Source: Rhinopomastus cyanomelas
Lineage: Eukaryota; Chordata; Aves; Bucerotiformes; Rhinopomastidae
Assembly (NCBI GenBank): GCA_013400115.1
Contig: VXBP01003489.1
Span: 252,104-316,103 of the forward strand
Length of the DNA: 64,000 nt
Reading direction: 5' to 3'
Made by a program: the position numbers and the translations under genes. The notes under the pieces were generated by a model, which worked only from the letters and a program-made list of their open reading frames with translations, was not told the DNA's origin and made no database searches. Positions 25,701 to 39,087 of the stretch are shown here, piece after piece. The first letter of the stretch is position 1. Every line of letters starts with the position of its first letter.

Positions 25701-28411
25701 GTAAAGGATGCAAAAGCATGGAAGATCAGCAGATCCTCCACCATCTGAGCCAGACCAACCTCACAAGGTTGAATTACTCTATGAAAACACCAAGGCAAGC
25801 AGGGACTGAGGATGAACCAGCAGCACGTGCCTGTACCCAACCCCAAGTTACTGCGAACGTGGGGCAAGAACAGCAGCCACAGAGCAGGTGACCTGCGTTC
25901 GTCAGTGTTTACGGGACGTTGGAGGACCACAGACCTGGCCTGACTCAGGTCCACCTGCAGCCATGCACTTGGTGCTTGGCCATATTTGCACAACCACTCG
26001 GTCCAAGGGTGTTTAAGCACAAGACAGGATTCAAGACAACAGAGTTGAGTTTGGAGGTGGCTTTAAAGGCACCCAAAGATCTGAGCCAAAACCTGCGTGA
26101 CCGTTGGCGAGCTGTTTGTTTTGGGGATTGTTTGGTGTCTTTTGGTGTTTTTTTCAAACACATTTGTATAGAAAACTCACAGACTACTGCAAGAAGTGCT
26201 TTAATTACCCAGATTCTGCTTGAGATCAGAACCACCGTAAAAAGGTCACCCCACTCCCCCCCCCCACGTTAAAGCTTTTTCATCCCCAGGATGACAAGAG
26301 GGCAAAGCAAATTTGGAGCCTGTGGAGAGGCTGATTTGTCAGCGAGGTCGGAGCGAGGACTTGCTGCTTCTGTGACAGCAGCACAGTGGGAGAGGAGCGA
26401 TATCACAGCAGAGACAGACTGCTGGGTGCAAAAGGAGCAGAGCCTGGGCTCTGGAAACCAGAGAGAGCAGGTACAGCCAGTCAGGGAGTAGGAGAGCGTC
26501 CAGGAAACCAGTGGATGGAGGCCTTCTCCTCACACTGCTCTTCTGGATGGCAAACAGATAGAAAATGAAATAAACAGCACCACTGACCGCCCGTGAACCC
26601 CAGCTCAGCCTTGCAGCTGCTGAGCACGGGGAGCAGAGCCCTTTCTCTCACTGCTGCTTACTTGCTGTCAGCGGGGCAGCCCTGTGCACGTCGCATCCCT
26701 GCCCTCCATTTCCGTATCTTTTCTGCCCATCCAGCGGTACAGACAGCCCCGAGAGGGAGCACATCTCACACTGGGGGCTTGTCACACTTCTGACAGTTCT
26801 CCAGGCTCAGCTCAGGTCCCTGCATCCCTACAGCCAAGTAAAACACTCTCAGAACCTCAAGGTGTATAAAAAACCCCCAGAGCACACCAAACCCACGTTC
26901 CTCGTGTGACCCCTTCAGAGAGGAAAGAGCCAGCGGTACCACAGGGTCTTTTACAGCTACGTCAAAACCCAAACAAGAACAGCTTCACCAAGCTCTAGGA
27001 ACTTCAAAGTGTGCTCATCCTCCAAGACAGCAGGGGCATGTGGACCGTATCTTCTCTACTAGCAAGTTTCTAAGGATGTGTAAGCACAACCAGCGTAAGC
27101 ACAAAGCCCGGCTTGTCAGCAGAGCCCAGCAGGTTGACGCCAAACGCTTCTGACAGCGTTGCTCATGGATGAGATGCAAAGCGCGAGCAACACGCTGAGC
27201 ACTTTGGCAAGTCAAGCCCTTCAGATGAAAGCACATGGCTTCAGATTCCTCCTGACCTCGGCTGGGAGCACACGCAGCCCAGTGACCGCGGCCAGTGACA
27301 AGAACTGGCAGCGCCGACCCACAGAGGAGCTGAATACGACTCGTACCTGTGTGAACCTCTTCGTTGTGGGGTGAGAGACAAGTGACCATGTGGAAACTGG
27401 AATTTGAGCAACATCTCTCTGCTCACTGGGTGGACACAGCCCAGGGGGCTTTACGTGTCGGCAGAAGACATGCTCCACTAGGAACCACTCGACAAGGCTC
27501 TGGGAATGATTTCTGTAGCTGGAAGGTGTCATTCTGTTGAAATACGCAGCCAAGAGTCGCGCTGGCTTGCAAGAGGATTTCAATCCAAAAGAGGAGAAAG
27601 AAATGGAGTAGATATTCAGTCTGGATTTGAGGACACTTGGAGACACTCAGCTTCGGTGGGTAATGACAGAGCACAGCCTCCAAACACAAAAGTCCTCGAC
27701 AGCTCATCCCAGCACAAATCTCTACAGCCCAGTCTCCACCTTCAGCTCGGCTCTCTCCACTATTAATAGGAGCAGACAACTCGGAGACCAACAAAAGAGC
27801 ACGTTACCTGGAGTTTCGTTTAATGCACCGCACACGGAGAGACTCAAAAATACCCAGAACTTGTATAAACCCAAAATAGGCCTCGAACCAAAAGAATCGA
27901 TTCCTGATTTCTAGGAGACCGTTGACGTCAACCAACTGCCATCCCAGAGATGAACGCGGAGTTAAATTTAGATGAGACGTTAACAGGCACCAATTTTCCA
28001 CACTGTGTATTAATAGATCATCTCCGCCGCTCGCTGCAGCGTTCCGGAGGTGGAGACAGGCTGATGACAGAACTGAACCCCACAGCATCACCAGCGGCGT
28101 TTGGGCACATCCCGTAGTGTCTGGGCACACAGAGCCCAGTGGGAAGCAACCAAGAGTTTGCTGCTGGAGAAGAAAATGTCTGAAGTTGAAAAGAAGGAAG
28201 ACGACTCTGATATCCCAAGGGTCCAAGTACACAAGGGCAAAGATCTCTCTTGTCTTCCTTCATTCGGGAAGACGCATCAAACAAACCTATTAGGTCAAGA
28301 CAAAAACCCCTCTGGCCATGGCAGCTGTGGGACCTAACATGACAGTTTCAGCTCAGGAAGGTGTTTCAAAACCCAGGTCTAACTTCTGTATGATGTGGAA
28401 ACATCATCTCC
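22711..28411. other. 5.7 kb without recognisable CR1 or gene
   Basis: This is the longest CR1-free stretch in the window. GC is moderate, with scattered CpG clusters (23130-23170, 23870-23930, 26690-26760, 27250-27320). It has a run of C at 26256-26266. I find no exon pair, RNA gene or LTR. Confidence 0.4.
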
Positions 28412-28500
28412 CCATAGAACCAGAGAATTGTCTTAAGTTGGAAAAGACCTTCAAGATGAAGTCCAACCGTTCATTCCAGTGTCCCAAGGCCACCACCAGT
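28412..28500 (-). mobile_element. Diverged CR1 3' tail
   Basis: CCATAGAACCAGAGAATTGT, then AAGTTGGAAAAGACCTTCAA and GAAGTCCAACCGTTCATTCC. Confidence 0.65.
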
Positions 28501-28689
28501 GGTGTCAGCACACACAGGAGGTATGAGGACTAATCTGTAGAACACAGGAGGAGCTTGCTGTAGAAGCAACAACATAGCCTGGAACATGGAAGTAACAGAC
28601 ATCTGAAAGGACACTTGAGATGTTGTTGCTGGTCTCTTGTCACAGGTAATTAGTGACAGAACCAGAAGGACAGGCTTCAAGCTTCACCA

Positions 28690-28906
28690 GGGTAGGGTTA
28701 GACTGGACATCAGGAAGAAATTCCTCATGGAAAGAGTGGTCAGGCTCTGGAATGGGCTGTCCAGGGTGGTGGTTGAATCACCACCCCAGATATGTTTAAA
28801 AGTCGCTTAGATGTAGGGGGACACGGTTTAGGGGTGAACTTGTAGAGTAGGGTTGATGGTTGGGCTCTACAAACACAATCACTCTCTAACATGAATGATT
28901 CTATGA
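28690..28906 (+). mobile_element. CR1 3' end
   Basis: TAGACTGGACATCAGGAAGA, then GAATGGGCTGTCCAGGGTGG, GTTTAGGGGTGAACTTGTAG and GAATGATTCTATGAC. Confidence 0.85.
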
Positions 28907-29004
28907 CATGTTTGAAATGACTTCCATCGCCATCCTACAACTGTGGAAAAGTCACTTCATCCTTCAGGCCACAGTTTACATAGGAAGAAACTTGTGCAGA
29001 CATG

Positions 29005-29106
29005 GAGCTTAGGGATGTAGTTTAGTGGGGGCTCAGTAGAGTTAACTAATGGTTGGACTTGATGATCCTCAAGTCTTTTCCAATCTAAACACTTCCATGA
29101 TTCTAA
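29005..29106 (+). mobile_element. CR1 3' tail
   Basis: AGCTTAGGGATGTAGTTTAG, then GGTTGGACTTGATGATCCTC and ACTTCCATGATTCT. Confidence 0.75.
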
Positions 29107-30067
29107 AAGGTTCACAACTCCTTGGTGGTAGAGGCTTCATGGGAGCTTGTGAACTTTTCACAGCTCCCGGGCTGAGGTGGTACCTGCAGCAGAGAGACCT
29201 TCAGCAAACACCTCCTGGCTGGCAGCCTCTCGGGTGGACACAGGTGCAGGTCAGCAGCTCAGACCCTTCACTCTGCAACCTCTCAGGATGCTGCTAAAAG
29301 GCATCAACATGAAGCCTGACGTGACACTTGCTGCTGCTCATCCTGCACAACCCTCCTCTCCACAAATTTCCTACAGAAATAGAACAAAGGGGAAATATCT
29401 TCCAATGTTTACAACCTTTTGGGTCAGAACAAGGAGGCAGTGAAAGAGCAGAGGTTTCCAACTCGTCCTCCCTGCTTTGGGGGCAGCCAAGGACCCTGCT
29501 TGTTACCCCCTTCGGAAAACTCCAACTGACTGTCAGCTGGTGCCACCGCAGAGCATCGGCTCTCGGGGTGCCCTGTCTATTCACATTAGGGATGCTGCAT
29601 CCCAGACTGACAGCTGTAGGAACTGAGCACGGAAGGAACAAGTCCTCTGTGGTCACAGAAGAGCTACAGAGGGAATGCAGAACCTCTCCCAGATGCTGCA
29701 GCTTCTCCCAGCATCCTTATTCTGCAGCCACCCACCCAACAGGCTACTCCCTGCAACACCAGAGCATTCCCTTTCCATTCAGACTACTAACACAGGGGTC
29801 ACTTAGGAGGAGACTTCAAGGTGATTTAGAGCTTCCACGGTTGATTTAGAGCCTGGCGCAGGTCAGCTCTCGGATGACAGCACCAACACGAAGGTGGGCA
29901 TGAGACAAGGCTGACGTGACCAGAGACCTCAATGTGGAGGTCTCAAAGATCTTTTACCCCCCCATTTATAGCTCTTTTTTAAAGGACCATGATTACTTGA
30001 ATCACTCTGGTATAATAAACTTTCAGTCCCTTTGAGTGCAGAAGGAGTGGGGAAACGTCATGGGATG
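29107..30067. other. Unique non-coding sequence
   Basis: A 173-codon plus frame (29328-29849) shows no motif. It is most likely chance. Confidence 0.4.
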
Positions 30068-30270
30068 GTCTTAGGAACCTCTTCACAGTGAGGGCGACAG
30101 GGTGCTGGAACAGGCTGCCCAGGGAGGTTGTGGAGTCCCCTTCTCTGGAGATGTTTATATCCTGCCTGGCTGTGTTCCTGTGTGACTGGATCTAGGGGAT
30201 CCTGCTGTGTCAGGGGGATTGGACTGGATGATCTTTTGAGGTCCCTCCCAGTCCCTAATGTTCTGTGATC
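30068..30270 (+). mobile_element. Young CR1 3' end
   Basis: AACCTCTTCACAGTGAGGGC, GGAACAGGCTGCCCAGGGAG, CTTCTCTGGAGATGTTTATA and TCCCTAATGTTCTGTGATC. Confidence 0.9.
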
Positions 30271-31085
30271 AATGGGGTCTGAAAACCAGGAATCAGTGCT
30301 GCTGGTGACACTCATTTCAGTGATTTGACTAGTTGTGGGTAGGAGGTTCAGAGAGCCCTAACCACAAACTACTTTTTAATGCCTTTCAAAATGATCCATT
30401 TCCATTTTAATTATTCAAATATTTGTATAGCCATGTTAAAAAAAAAAAAGAAAATTAAAAAAAGGGAATTTAAAACTATTTTGATCTTTGGGAAAACCAA
30501 CTTTTGGAATCAAAGCCTCTTCTGAAACTCCCAGCACAACAAAGCACCAGTTTATCTCTTCCCTCGTTCAGTTCTGCTGATGATTAGGATCTTACTGGCT
30601 TCAGAGGGGCTTTTGGAGACCAATCTAATTAACTTGTGCACAGCCTCTATTTCAGAGGTTTCCATCTACTTTGCTTGGATTATTCAGGGGACTTTCAGCT
30701 GCCAAACCCGACGAGACACTCAAATACACAAAAAACATTAGGCTGAATGTTACAGAAAATTCAGTACAGGATTCTGAAGTGTCCTCCCAAAATACATGGA
30801 GAAAATATTTGTGAGGACTCAAGTAGAGGTTCCAGACAAGCTGTGAGGAAGCTCAAAGGAAAACTGGGCAACGATCACCAGATTTGTCAACTTCCAGGTT
30901 TCAAACAAGTCCTAAAAACTAAATCTTTTCATGAATATGGCATCTGTACTGTGAGACTTCCCAGGTGAGGCTTCAGGAGAGAGTCCCAGAAAACACAAAT
31001 CCAAGCAGCCAAGTCACATTTTTTCCTTCCTACCGTTGAAAACCACATTCAGCCACACTTGCCAGTCTTCCATCAAGACTTTTTA
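30271..31085. other. Unique AT-rich sequence with poly(A) run
   Basis: An A-rich tract (30438-30466) lies in repeat-free AT-rich sequence. No gene is seen. Confidence 0.45.
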
Positions 31086-31345
31086 GCCTGCTGACACCCA
31101 CCCTTTCCATATTTATCAACATTCATGGGGTCAGTCTCCATTTCTCCAAGCTCAAGTGACCCAGCTCCCTCAGCCTGTCCTCATCAGGGAGATGCTCCAC
31201 TCCCTTCATCATCTCTGTGGCTCTGTGCGGGACTTTCTCAAGCAGCTCTGTGTCCTGGAACTGAGGGACCTACAACTGGACGCAGGATTCCAGATGTGGT
31301 CTTACCAGGGCAGAGTAGAAGGGGAGGAAAACATCACATTTCTCC
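31086..31345 (-). mobile_element. CR1 internal ORF2 fragment without its 3' end
   Basis: CCTGCTGACACCCACCCTTT, TCTCCAAGCTCAAGTGACCC and AGATGTGGTCTTACCAGGGC. The 3' UTR that should lie to the left is absent, so the element was broken after insertion. Confidence 0.8.
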
Positions 31346-31679
31346 AGACCAATCTGAGCTCCACTGAGTCAGGTGCTAAAGAGAAGCTATTTGAGTTCTC
31401 CATCTGCTTGGCAGACCATGCTAATCCTGAGAGCACCCACATCACACATGGGCTCCTCAGCTCCTCTTCCCTGCCCTGCCTTCAGCAGATGCAGCGACAT
31501 CCAGGCATCTGCTGCTGCCTCACAGGCTGCTTTTATGTGCTCTGGGGTCTGGAGGCTGCTTTTGTCAACCCAACCTGCCATGGCAGCTGCAGAGCCAAAG
31601 GTGGATGAGGATGGTAGTGCCAATCTGAGGATGAAGAGGAAATGCTTCCCTCCCGGTTCCAATCTCATTTCTTAGAGCT

Positions 31680-31865
31680 TCACTGGAACAGGTTGCCCAG
31701 GGAGGGGGTTGAGTCACCACCCCTGAATGAGTTTAAAGGTCATTTAGATGTGATTCTGGGCGATCTGGTTTAGGGATGCACTTCGTGGAGTAGGGTTGAT
31801 GGTTGAACTCAAGTGATCCCAAGAGTCTTTTCCGATCTGAATGATTCTGTGAGTCTGTGATTCTA
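31680..31865 (+). mobile_element. CR1 3' end
   Basis: TCACTGGAACAGGTTGCCCA, GGTTGAGTCACCACCCCTGA, GGTTTAGGGATGCACTTCGT and GAATGATTCTGTGAGTCTGT. Confidence 0.82.
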
Positions 31866-32820
31866 ATATGAATCACATCCTCATCTGAGCCTGGATCATG
31901 GACACAAGGGCTTAATTTGAACCACAAGAAAGCATAAACCTGCTGCCACCGGGAGCTTGGTTAGCCTTAGCCACTAGATTCACCTCCTCTTCCAGAAGAG
32001 TCCAGAAGGAAGGTCATTCCCCTTTGTGGGCTTCAAACCAATGTGACAAGCCCCCAGTATTTCTTTTCTCCTACTGCAAACCAAACAAAGCAATTTTCTT
32101 GATAAAAACCTCTTTACTGGTGCCTCTCACTGCAAGATTCTGCAGCTACCCACAGCCTGTGGGACACATCCAAACACCAGCGTGCAGCTGGCTGGCTTCT
32201 CTTTCCCAGACTCTCCAGCTGAGACTCCAGTTAACAAAGATCCTGTCATATTTGTTAATGTTTTTCCCCGACCCAGTGGCCTTCATAAAAAAACCTCAAA
32301 CGACCACAGAATGTTATTAAAGTTTGTGTTTTTGTACCAAGAGGCTTCAACACCTCTGCTTCTCCAGGTCCCTCTGTTTTACCTGCAAACTGGAGGTTCC
32401 CAAGCAGAACTGATGGACTGGATCCTAACCCAACCTCAGGAGGACAAACTACTACTGGTTTCAGTAGCCATTACCCCAGGTTGTCAGGGTGAAGGCTGAA
32501 TTTTAATGTTTTCTTCACTAAATACTGCAAGGAGCTGCTGCTGCAAGTTATTGCTTCTGCTCCTTCCATCTCTCTGGCTGTTTCCACAAACCTTTAAAGA
32601 GGATTTAAAAATTTTTCCTCCTTCTTCACCAGCGAATTTTATGCCCAAAGGCTACAAAGAGCACTTGGAGAAAAGCACTGAGCAAGAAACAGAGAACTTT
32701 ATAAACAGATGGAGCTGCTCACCCAAAGCCCTGCTCAGAGCCCGAAAGGAAATCTTGTTTACGAAGCAGAAACTAACTGGTTGGGAAGATGACCATGACC
32801 AGTGATCCCATGCACCGGGT
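31866..32820. other. Unique non-coding sequence
   Basis: Nothing is recognised. The open frames are short and unrelated to any family I know. Confidence 0.45.
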
Positions 32821-33026
32821 GTCCAGTTCACAGGATCCCTCTGAGCTCATCCTGCCCAGCCCAGGACCTAACATCAGCACATCAGCCACACCAGGGCACT
32901 CAGGGCCACAGCCAGGCTGGCCTCCAGCACTTCCAGGGATGAGGAGGACTCCACTGCCATGAGCAGCCCAGTCCAACCTCTGAGCATCCTTTCTGTGGGG
33001 AAGGGAATTCTCCGCTGTCTCATACC
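32821..33026 (-). mobile_element. CR1 (GGCCACAGCCAGGCTGG subfamily) 3' piece
   Basis: CTCTGAGCTCATCCTGCCCA, CAGGGCCACAGCCAGGCTGG and GGGATGAGGAGGACTCCACT. Confidence 0.8.
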
Positions 33027-33059
33027 CCTCTGTTAGCACCAGACTACACCAGCTTGTAA

Positions 33060-33205
33060 CTTCTCTATAAACATATACGTTATATATTTAAAATACACAT
33101 AAAGACATTTATTATATATAATAACTATATTCTTTAGATATCATATAAATATCTGCAACATTAAGTTATACCTATAATCTACGTATAAATACATATTTAC
33201 AGCAG
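33060..33205. repeat. AT-rich low-complexity tract
   Basis: TA-rich sequence (TTATATATTT, TTATTATATATAATAAC) of about 145 bases. Confidence 0.75.
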
Positions 33206-35705
33206 TTCATAACCAGCACAGCACCGACACCACCCAGTCAACAGCAGAGACAGCAACAAAAAAAGAGCTCTTTACTTCTTTACTGAAGCTCTTTGGAGTC
33301 AAGTCGAGGGCCCAAATCCTGCCCCAACCAACCCCTAGAGGCAGCAGCCACAGCCCAGCTGACACTGTAATCAACTTCCACTTCAGCAGCTTAAATCTGT
33401 ATCGCTGGCCTCACCATGTGGCCCTGGATTAACCTCCTGAGCTCGGAGCAGCAGGGGCAGCTCATCTCCCCGTCAGTCAGTTCCTAAAGCAGCACTTCCC
33501 AGCCCAGCAGATGAAAACAAAGGAGGGGAGATGGTTGGGACTGTAGGAGCATCTCAGGAGCCTGGGCTACCCGAGTCCCACAGCAGCGGAGGAGCGGGGG
33601 TGAGCGGTCAGCAGGAGCGTTTGAAGTGATTTTTGTGAGGTCCTGGTACCCAACTGTGGGGGCATTTCAGGGCCATTAGAGATGTGACTAGTGTGAGACT
33701 ACACAGGACAACGCAGAGGCTGCGATCCCAGGAGAAACCCCATGAGAAGTGCTGCAGGAAGAGGCTCTTTCTACTGAGACGCAAAAAAATTGGAGAAAAC
33801 TAGAGAAAAAGATTAAACAAAGGGGGGAGTCGAGGGAGAGGGGAAAGGGACAAACAAGCAGAAGGAGGGGAAAAGAAATCCAGGCGAAAGAAGTCAGCTA
33901 TGTAAGATACTTGAAGTCACCCAATTCAAAGGACACCAGTCAAGGTGATTACAGACTAGAACAACTATTTTCCTGGCAAAGATTTGTCTTCTGCGCCAGC
34001 TCGGGCATCATCTTTCTCCCACCTGCATCCTCATACAAGGAGGCTTCAAAGCAGGGGACACTGTCTCCCCAGGACAGTCAGTCACCCTCGGAGCAAAGAG
34101 AGCACGTGAAGCTGGGCTGTCACTTCAACCCAGCACCTGCCTCTCTGGCGGTGAAGATGTCAGCTCTGCTCCTTGGGGGGCTCAGAGTCAGCCCTGGGGG
34201 CTGGCTGGGAAAAACCCCAAATTACATTTGGTGGGAAAACACCCTCCTAACCCAAACTCATTGTCTGGGACTGGTTGCCACAGCACAGCCCAGCAAGACA
34301 AGTCCTTCTGGAAGGGTTTGGTGGGGTTTTGTTTTCAGTGCTAGGCTGACCCCGAAGATGCAGCTTGTCGGCGGTTAGAGGAGTCACCTGAAATGACAGG
34401 AGATTTCTGCTCAAACTCTTTACCTGGCACCTAGCTGAACCTCCACTGTTCCCAAGGGATTGTCCTGATCCTACAGCCTTCACAAGCCCATCCATCCCCA
34501 GCCCAGAGCAGTCTCAGACACAACTGACCCTCTGAGCTGCCAGTCTGGTGCTTTGGGAATGGGCAGGAAGCAGAGCAGGACCTGGGTACCCAGCAAACCC
34601 CTGCTGCAGGGGAGCACCCCAACCACTGTGGGTTTACAGAGACTCTGCCCGTGTCCCGCATCAGGCTGTGAATTTGGTCAGGTTTGAGTCGCCAACAACA
34701 TGTTTGTCTCCAACACTGGGGTTCTGAAACACAAATCCTCCCCAGGCAGCAGATTTCCCCAGGCAAAAGACCTCCCTGGCTCTCCAAGCCTGAGAGGTGT
34801 GCAGGAGAGAGACAAATCTCTTCAAACCCTGGAGAAGGCCCAGGGAACCACAGGCAAAACACCTCCAGCTATATCACAGTGAGAACAGGGTGAGATCTGG
34901 AATTGCTCTGCGCGGTGAGAATTTATAGCCACGCTGAGGCTCCACATCAGAACCCGAGTTCAACACATTCACTCAACCCCAGGAGCCCCTTCCCCACCTG
35001 AGCATCGCCGTCTACCACGTTCCACCCACACGGGGCGGCAGGAGAACCTCTACTCTTCAACCCTCGTGTCGTTCAGCCCGTTGTGTAACCAGCAGGTGCC
35101 CTAGCTGGAGCAGAGCCGACTCGGAGCAGCTCCTGCTGAACCCTCTGCAGCTCATCAGGATGCTCCAATCCCGAGTCCCGGGGTATTTTCAACGCCGCAC
35201 GGTGAAGCTTTATCTGCAAACACCCACTTGTGCAGGGAGGCTTCCAAGTCACTCTAATCTGATTAGGCCCACTCTCTATTTGCCATCAGTTCTGCAAACC
35301 CACAACATCTCCTCCCTGCACCCACACACATCTGGTCACCGGCATTTTCCTTCCTAAATAAACTTCAGAGAGCAAAGCTAAAGTTTCTGGGAATTGGGAT
35401 GGGGTTTTTTATCACCTCCACACTTCAGCTGCCCATATCCCATTAATTGTGGCTGCTCCACATCTGGATGTGCCAGGTCAGGAGCAGCAAATGCTACAGA
35501 AGAGATTAGCAGCGTTCAGCCCCTCTGCTCTGCGCTGCAGGAGACACGCGGCCGGCCTCCGGCAGCACACGTCAGCTCAGATGAATCACCAGTGGCAGCT
35601 CCGGCATGTGCAGCCCCTGCGGAGCTCTTCCTGCAGCCAGGCACTGAGGGGATCTCAGTAGTTTGTGCTCAGTCCAGTTTTTCACCCCATAATCCACAGC
35701 TGGCT
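33206..35705. other. Unique sequence with a purine-rich tract (33778-33895)
   Basis: From 33778 to 33895 the plus strand is almost all A and G (GGGGGGAGTCGAGGGAGAGG). This opens a 209-codon frame by composition. The remainder is unique DNA without a supported gene. Confidence 0.45.
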
Positions 35706-36086
35706 TTGACATGGAGCTGCTGGAGAGAGGGCAAAGAAGGGCATCTGGGCTGGGTTGGGGTCTGGAGAACAGGGCTGATGGGGAGAGGCTCAAGGAGCTG
35801 GGGCTGTTCAGCCTGGGGAAGAGGAGGCTGAGGAGAGACCTCACTGCTCCCTACAGCTCCCTGAAGGGAGGATGCAGTGAGGTGGGGATTGGCCACTTCT
35901 CCCTAGGGACTGGCAATAGGGCCAGAAAAAATGAGGTCAGGTTGTGCCAGGGGAGGGTCAGATTGGATCTGAGGAAACCCTCTTCCCAGAAAGAGTGGGG
36001 AGCCCTTGGAGCAGGGGCTGCCCAGGTAGGGGGCAGAGGCAGCATCCCTGGAGGGTTCAACAGCTGGGCAGCCCAGGGATAACCTG
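35706..36086 (+). mobile_element. CR1 ORF2 C-terminal region
   Basis: The plus frame reads LKELGLFSLGKRRLRRDLTA and GNRARKNEVRLCQGRVRLDL. The terminal GGTTGGACTTGATGAT tail is missing, so the copy is broken at its 3' side near 36086. Confidence 0.87.
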
Positions 36087-38857
36087 AGCTTGGTTTCAAG
36101 AAGCAGTGAGTCACCAGCTCACTTTGTCCTGGGGGGTTTCCCCTCAGTCTCCAATATCACTTCAAATCAGCACCAGGGAAAGATGGTCAGTTGTGCTCCG
36201 AGTCCACCCAAGCTCATCCCAGTGAAAGAGTTAATTGGCAGCTTTAAGCAAGGCTGCTTATTGCACCCTTGGAGAACAATCCAGAGCAAGGTCCCATTGG
36301 AGCAGCACCTCACCCAGACCAATCCTAACCCTGACTGCAGGGTCTTTGGCATCACAGGCTCTGGTGGGACAAGGGCAGAGCAGCAGGTAGATCAGCAGCC
36401 TCCAACCCCACCATATCAGGGCAACAAGTGCCAGAGGATGGATTGAAGTTAGCACCTCACACCTCTTAGCATCAATGTTCTTGATGAAGCTCAAAGGATG
36501 ATAGTGAATTAAACACCCTCCAGCTCAGCAGCTTTTGGAAGGATGGAGCCCAAGAAGCAAACCAAGGCTGTTTATATGAATGAGTGACCCCATCCAGGCC
36601 TGTTTCCACCCTCCTCTCAAAGCGACTGGGGAGGATCAGTGGTCACAGGAGTGCCAGAGGACTTCATTACCCCAGCATGAGGATCAGCAGACTTCCAGGT
36701 GACTATTAAACTGAGCGCAGGGCACACACTATTAACCTTTTACACACGCACACACCCTTGTGCTGGAACTTTTCATTAGCTGGTTTTTTTTTGGTCTCCA
36801 GTGATACCAACACTTTACAACCTATTGGACCACAGTAACCTCATGACTTCCATGGGAAACCTCATCTACAAGCATAGCAGTCCACTCAGAGTGAGACACT
36901 GCAGACCAACAGGCAGGTACCTTCACTGCGAGTGACTCACCTTTGCAGAGCCTGGCAAAGCACAGAGGATGCAATGGGACACAGGAAAACCAAATGGATT
37001 CTGAGCAGGTCTGAAATAATCTTGGATAACACGAGGAAGCCTCAGCCCTCAGGGGTGAAGCCTCAGCCCTCAGGGGTGAAGCTATTCTCAGGCTGGACAC
37101 AGGCAGCTCTGTTCCGTGCGACGGATTATTTCTTTTCTCCTGCTCGTGGCACCTTTGTGCTTCAGCCCTGGTCAACATCAAAGATCAGAAGGATGTCAGA
37201 GCTGAGCAAACACCGGGGCTGCTCCATGCTGCTGCTCACACGCAGCTCCCCATTGTGCTCCGGCAACAAAGAGAGGGAGCTCGTGGGGCAGCACGAGCCA
37301 GCGATAAACCTTCCCCTTTCAAGTCCCAGCATCAAACACCAGCACATCACTGCACGAACGTGAGGAGCCATCTCCTCAGCAAAGCAAACCTCAAGGCTTG
37401 AAAGCAGAGCTGGATTCTCTGAAAACCAAGGAATTCTGGTCCAAACAGGTTGCTTTTGGCGCATCCACGGAAGGTCCGTGCGTCACGCAGTGCAGTGCAA
37501 GGAGCAAGCGAAGCCCCAGGTCCTGACTGATGTATTCTTTGTGTAGTAGCCCACTGACTTGGAGAGGCACACCTGTATGGCTATGCCACCGTTACTCCTC
37601 AAAAGCAAAGGGAATGAATATGAACTATATTAATCTCTAGATAAATATGAAATAAATGCATATTAAATAAAAAGGAGAAAATTGTTTATGTGAATAGAAA
37701 CTATTTTCTCCTTAGCAGGAGAAACCCAACAAAGCCCCACAAACCCCTTCCCCAGCTTGGCAGGGTATCTGGCTGCTGGGATATGGTTGGTTAAATGCAG
37801 ACAGAGCAAGGGATCCTGTGTGTCCCTGCACTCAGATGAGAGATCCTTCTCCTTCACCTCCCCGTCCTCAGTCACTCCAAGTAAATTCAAGCTGCAGAGG
37901 AAGAGGGAGTCAGCAGAGTCTCATAACTTTGGGACCATCTATGCAACATCACAGACCCCAAGTGGCACAGCAATTCAACCCCGATTTCCAGCTACACACC
38001 TACCAGGAGCAAGGCTACGATCACAGCCCATAAGATGTAATTTTGGGTGCTGAGCAGGGCACGGGCACTCACAGACACAGCCTCAACTCCCTTCGACTGC
38101 TAACTTTTAGCTACCTGCCCCACAGCACCTTTCCACTCTACATCACCCACCACCACAAATCTGTAGGAGCTTCACACCCTGCAGGACTCCTGTGGTGCCT
38201 GACTGGAACTGGTCACCAGGTTCAGCAGCTACCGGGTTCCACCCAGACGCTCTGAACGTGACCACCTCCGTCTGGTTCCCTTTGCAGAGCAAAAGACACG
38301 ACTACTTTTTCTTGAAAGCTTCCTCTCAGCACGTGGCTTCAGGCAACCCATTCTCCTTCTGTTTATCCATCTGTGAATGTGAGAGAGCATCTACCTTCCC
38401 ACCACGACAGCTGCTTCATTAATTCTGAGGGTGAATTTTCCCCCTTCGCAGGCAGCCAGCACAGGACCCACCAAGCTCTCGCCCCCTGTCTCGTGGATTC
38501 CAGGGAAGAGTGAGCAGCACACACCTAGCAGTACACAGAGAGGTGCTGGGTGTGACATCCCAGTCTCCTTCTTCACTCAACCGAAGCAGGTACATCTGTT
38601 ACCGAGCCACTAGAGGAGCATTGCTAGTGCTCAGGGCCAACGGCTCAAGTCCCAACACCATTCCTCAAGCTTAACGGAGCTCTTGCCTGACTTCCACAGA
38701 CTGTGTCTTCCTGCTCGTTCACAATTCCCCATCATCACCATTTGTCTCACCCTCCTCAGAACATCAGTATTTCTAGAGCTGTGTGACAGCCAACACAACC
38801 CACCTGGTAACCCAAGAACCTTGTGTAATCCAGCAACGACACCAGAGGAGGTGGGGG
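36087..38857. other. Unique sequence with a small 21-bp tandem duplication
   Basis: GAAGCCTCAGCCCTCAGGGG is repeated twice near 37036-37080. The part 37540-37690 is AT-rich and repeat-free. No gene is supported in 2.8 kb. Confidence 0.45.
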
Positions 38858-39087
38858 CTGGACTCATTAGTGATAGAACGAGAGGGAAGGGCCTCAAGCT
38901 GCAAACAAAGCTGGACAGGAGGAAAAACAACTTCATTGAAAGAGTAGTCAGGGATTGGGCTTTGCCCAGGTGAGGCCACATCCCCTGAGACGGTACTGCA
39001 GGCTTACCCTGCTCCAGGAGGGGGGTTGGACTTGGATGATCTTTTGAGGTCCCTTCCAACCTGTAACACTCTATGATTCTGTGATCA
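38858..39087 (+). mobile_element. CR1 3' end, first of four in a row
   Basis: TAGTGATAGAACGAGAGGGA, then GGTTGGACTTGGATGATCTT and CACTCTATGATTCTGTGATC. The body is shortened around 38960-39010, where the usual GGGCAACCTG-like part is missing. Confidence 0.8.

Noticed and set aside
28176..28238. Acidic, Lys-rich start MSEVEKKEDDSD that looks protein-like
   Set aside because: The frame around it is not coding-like, and there is no acceptor or donor pair or known family match.
33749..34378. 209-codon plus-strand open frame
   Set aside because: The opening part is a purine-rich tract (Lys, Arg, Glu and Gly codons by composition). No domain or splice context is visible.
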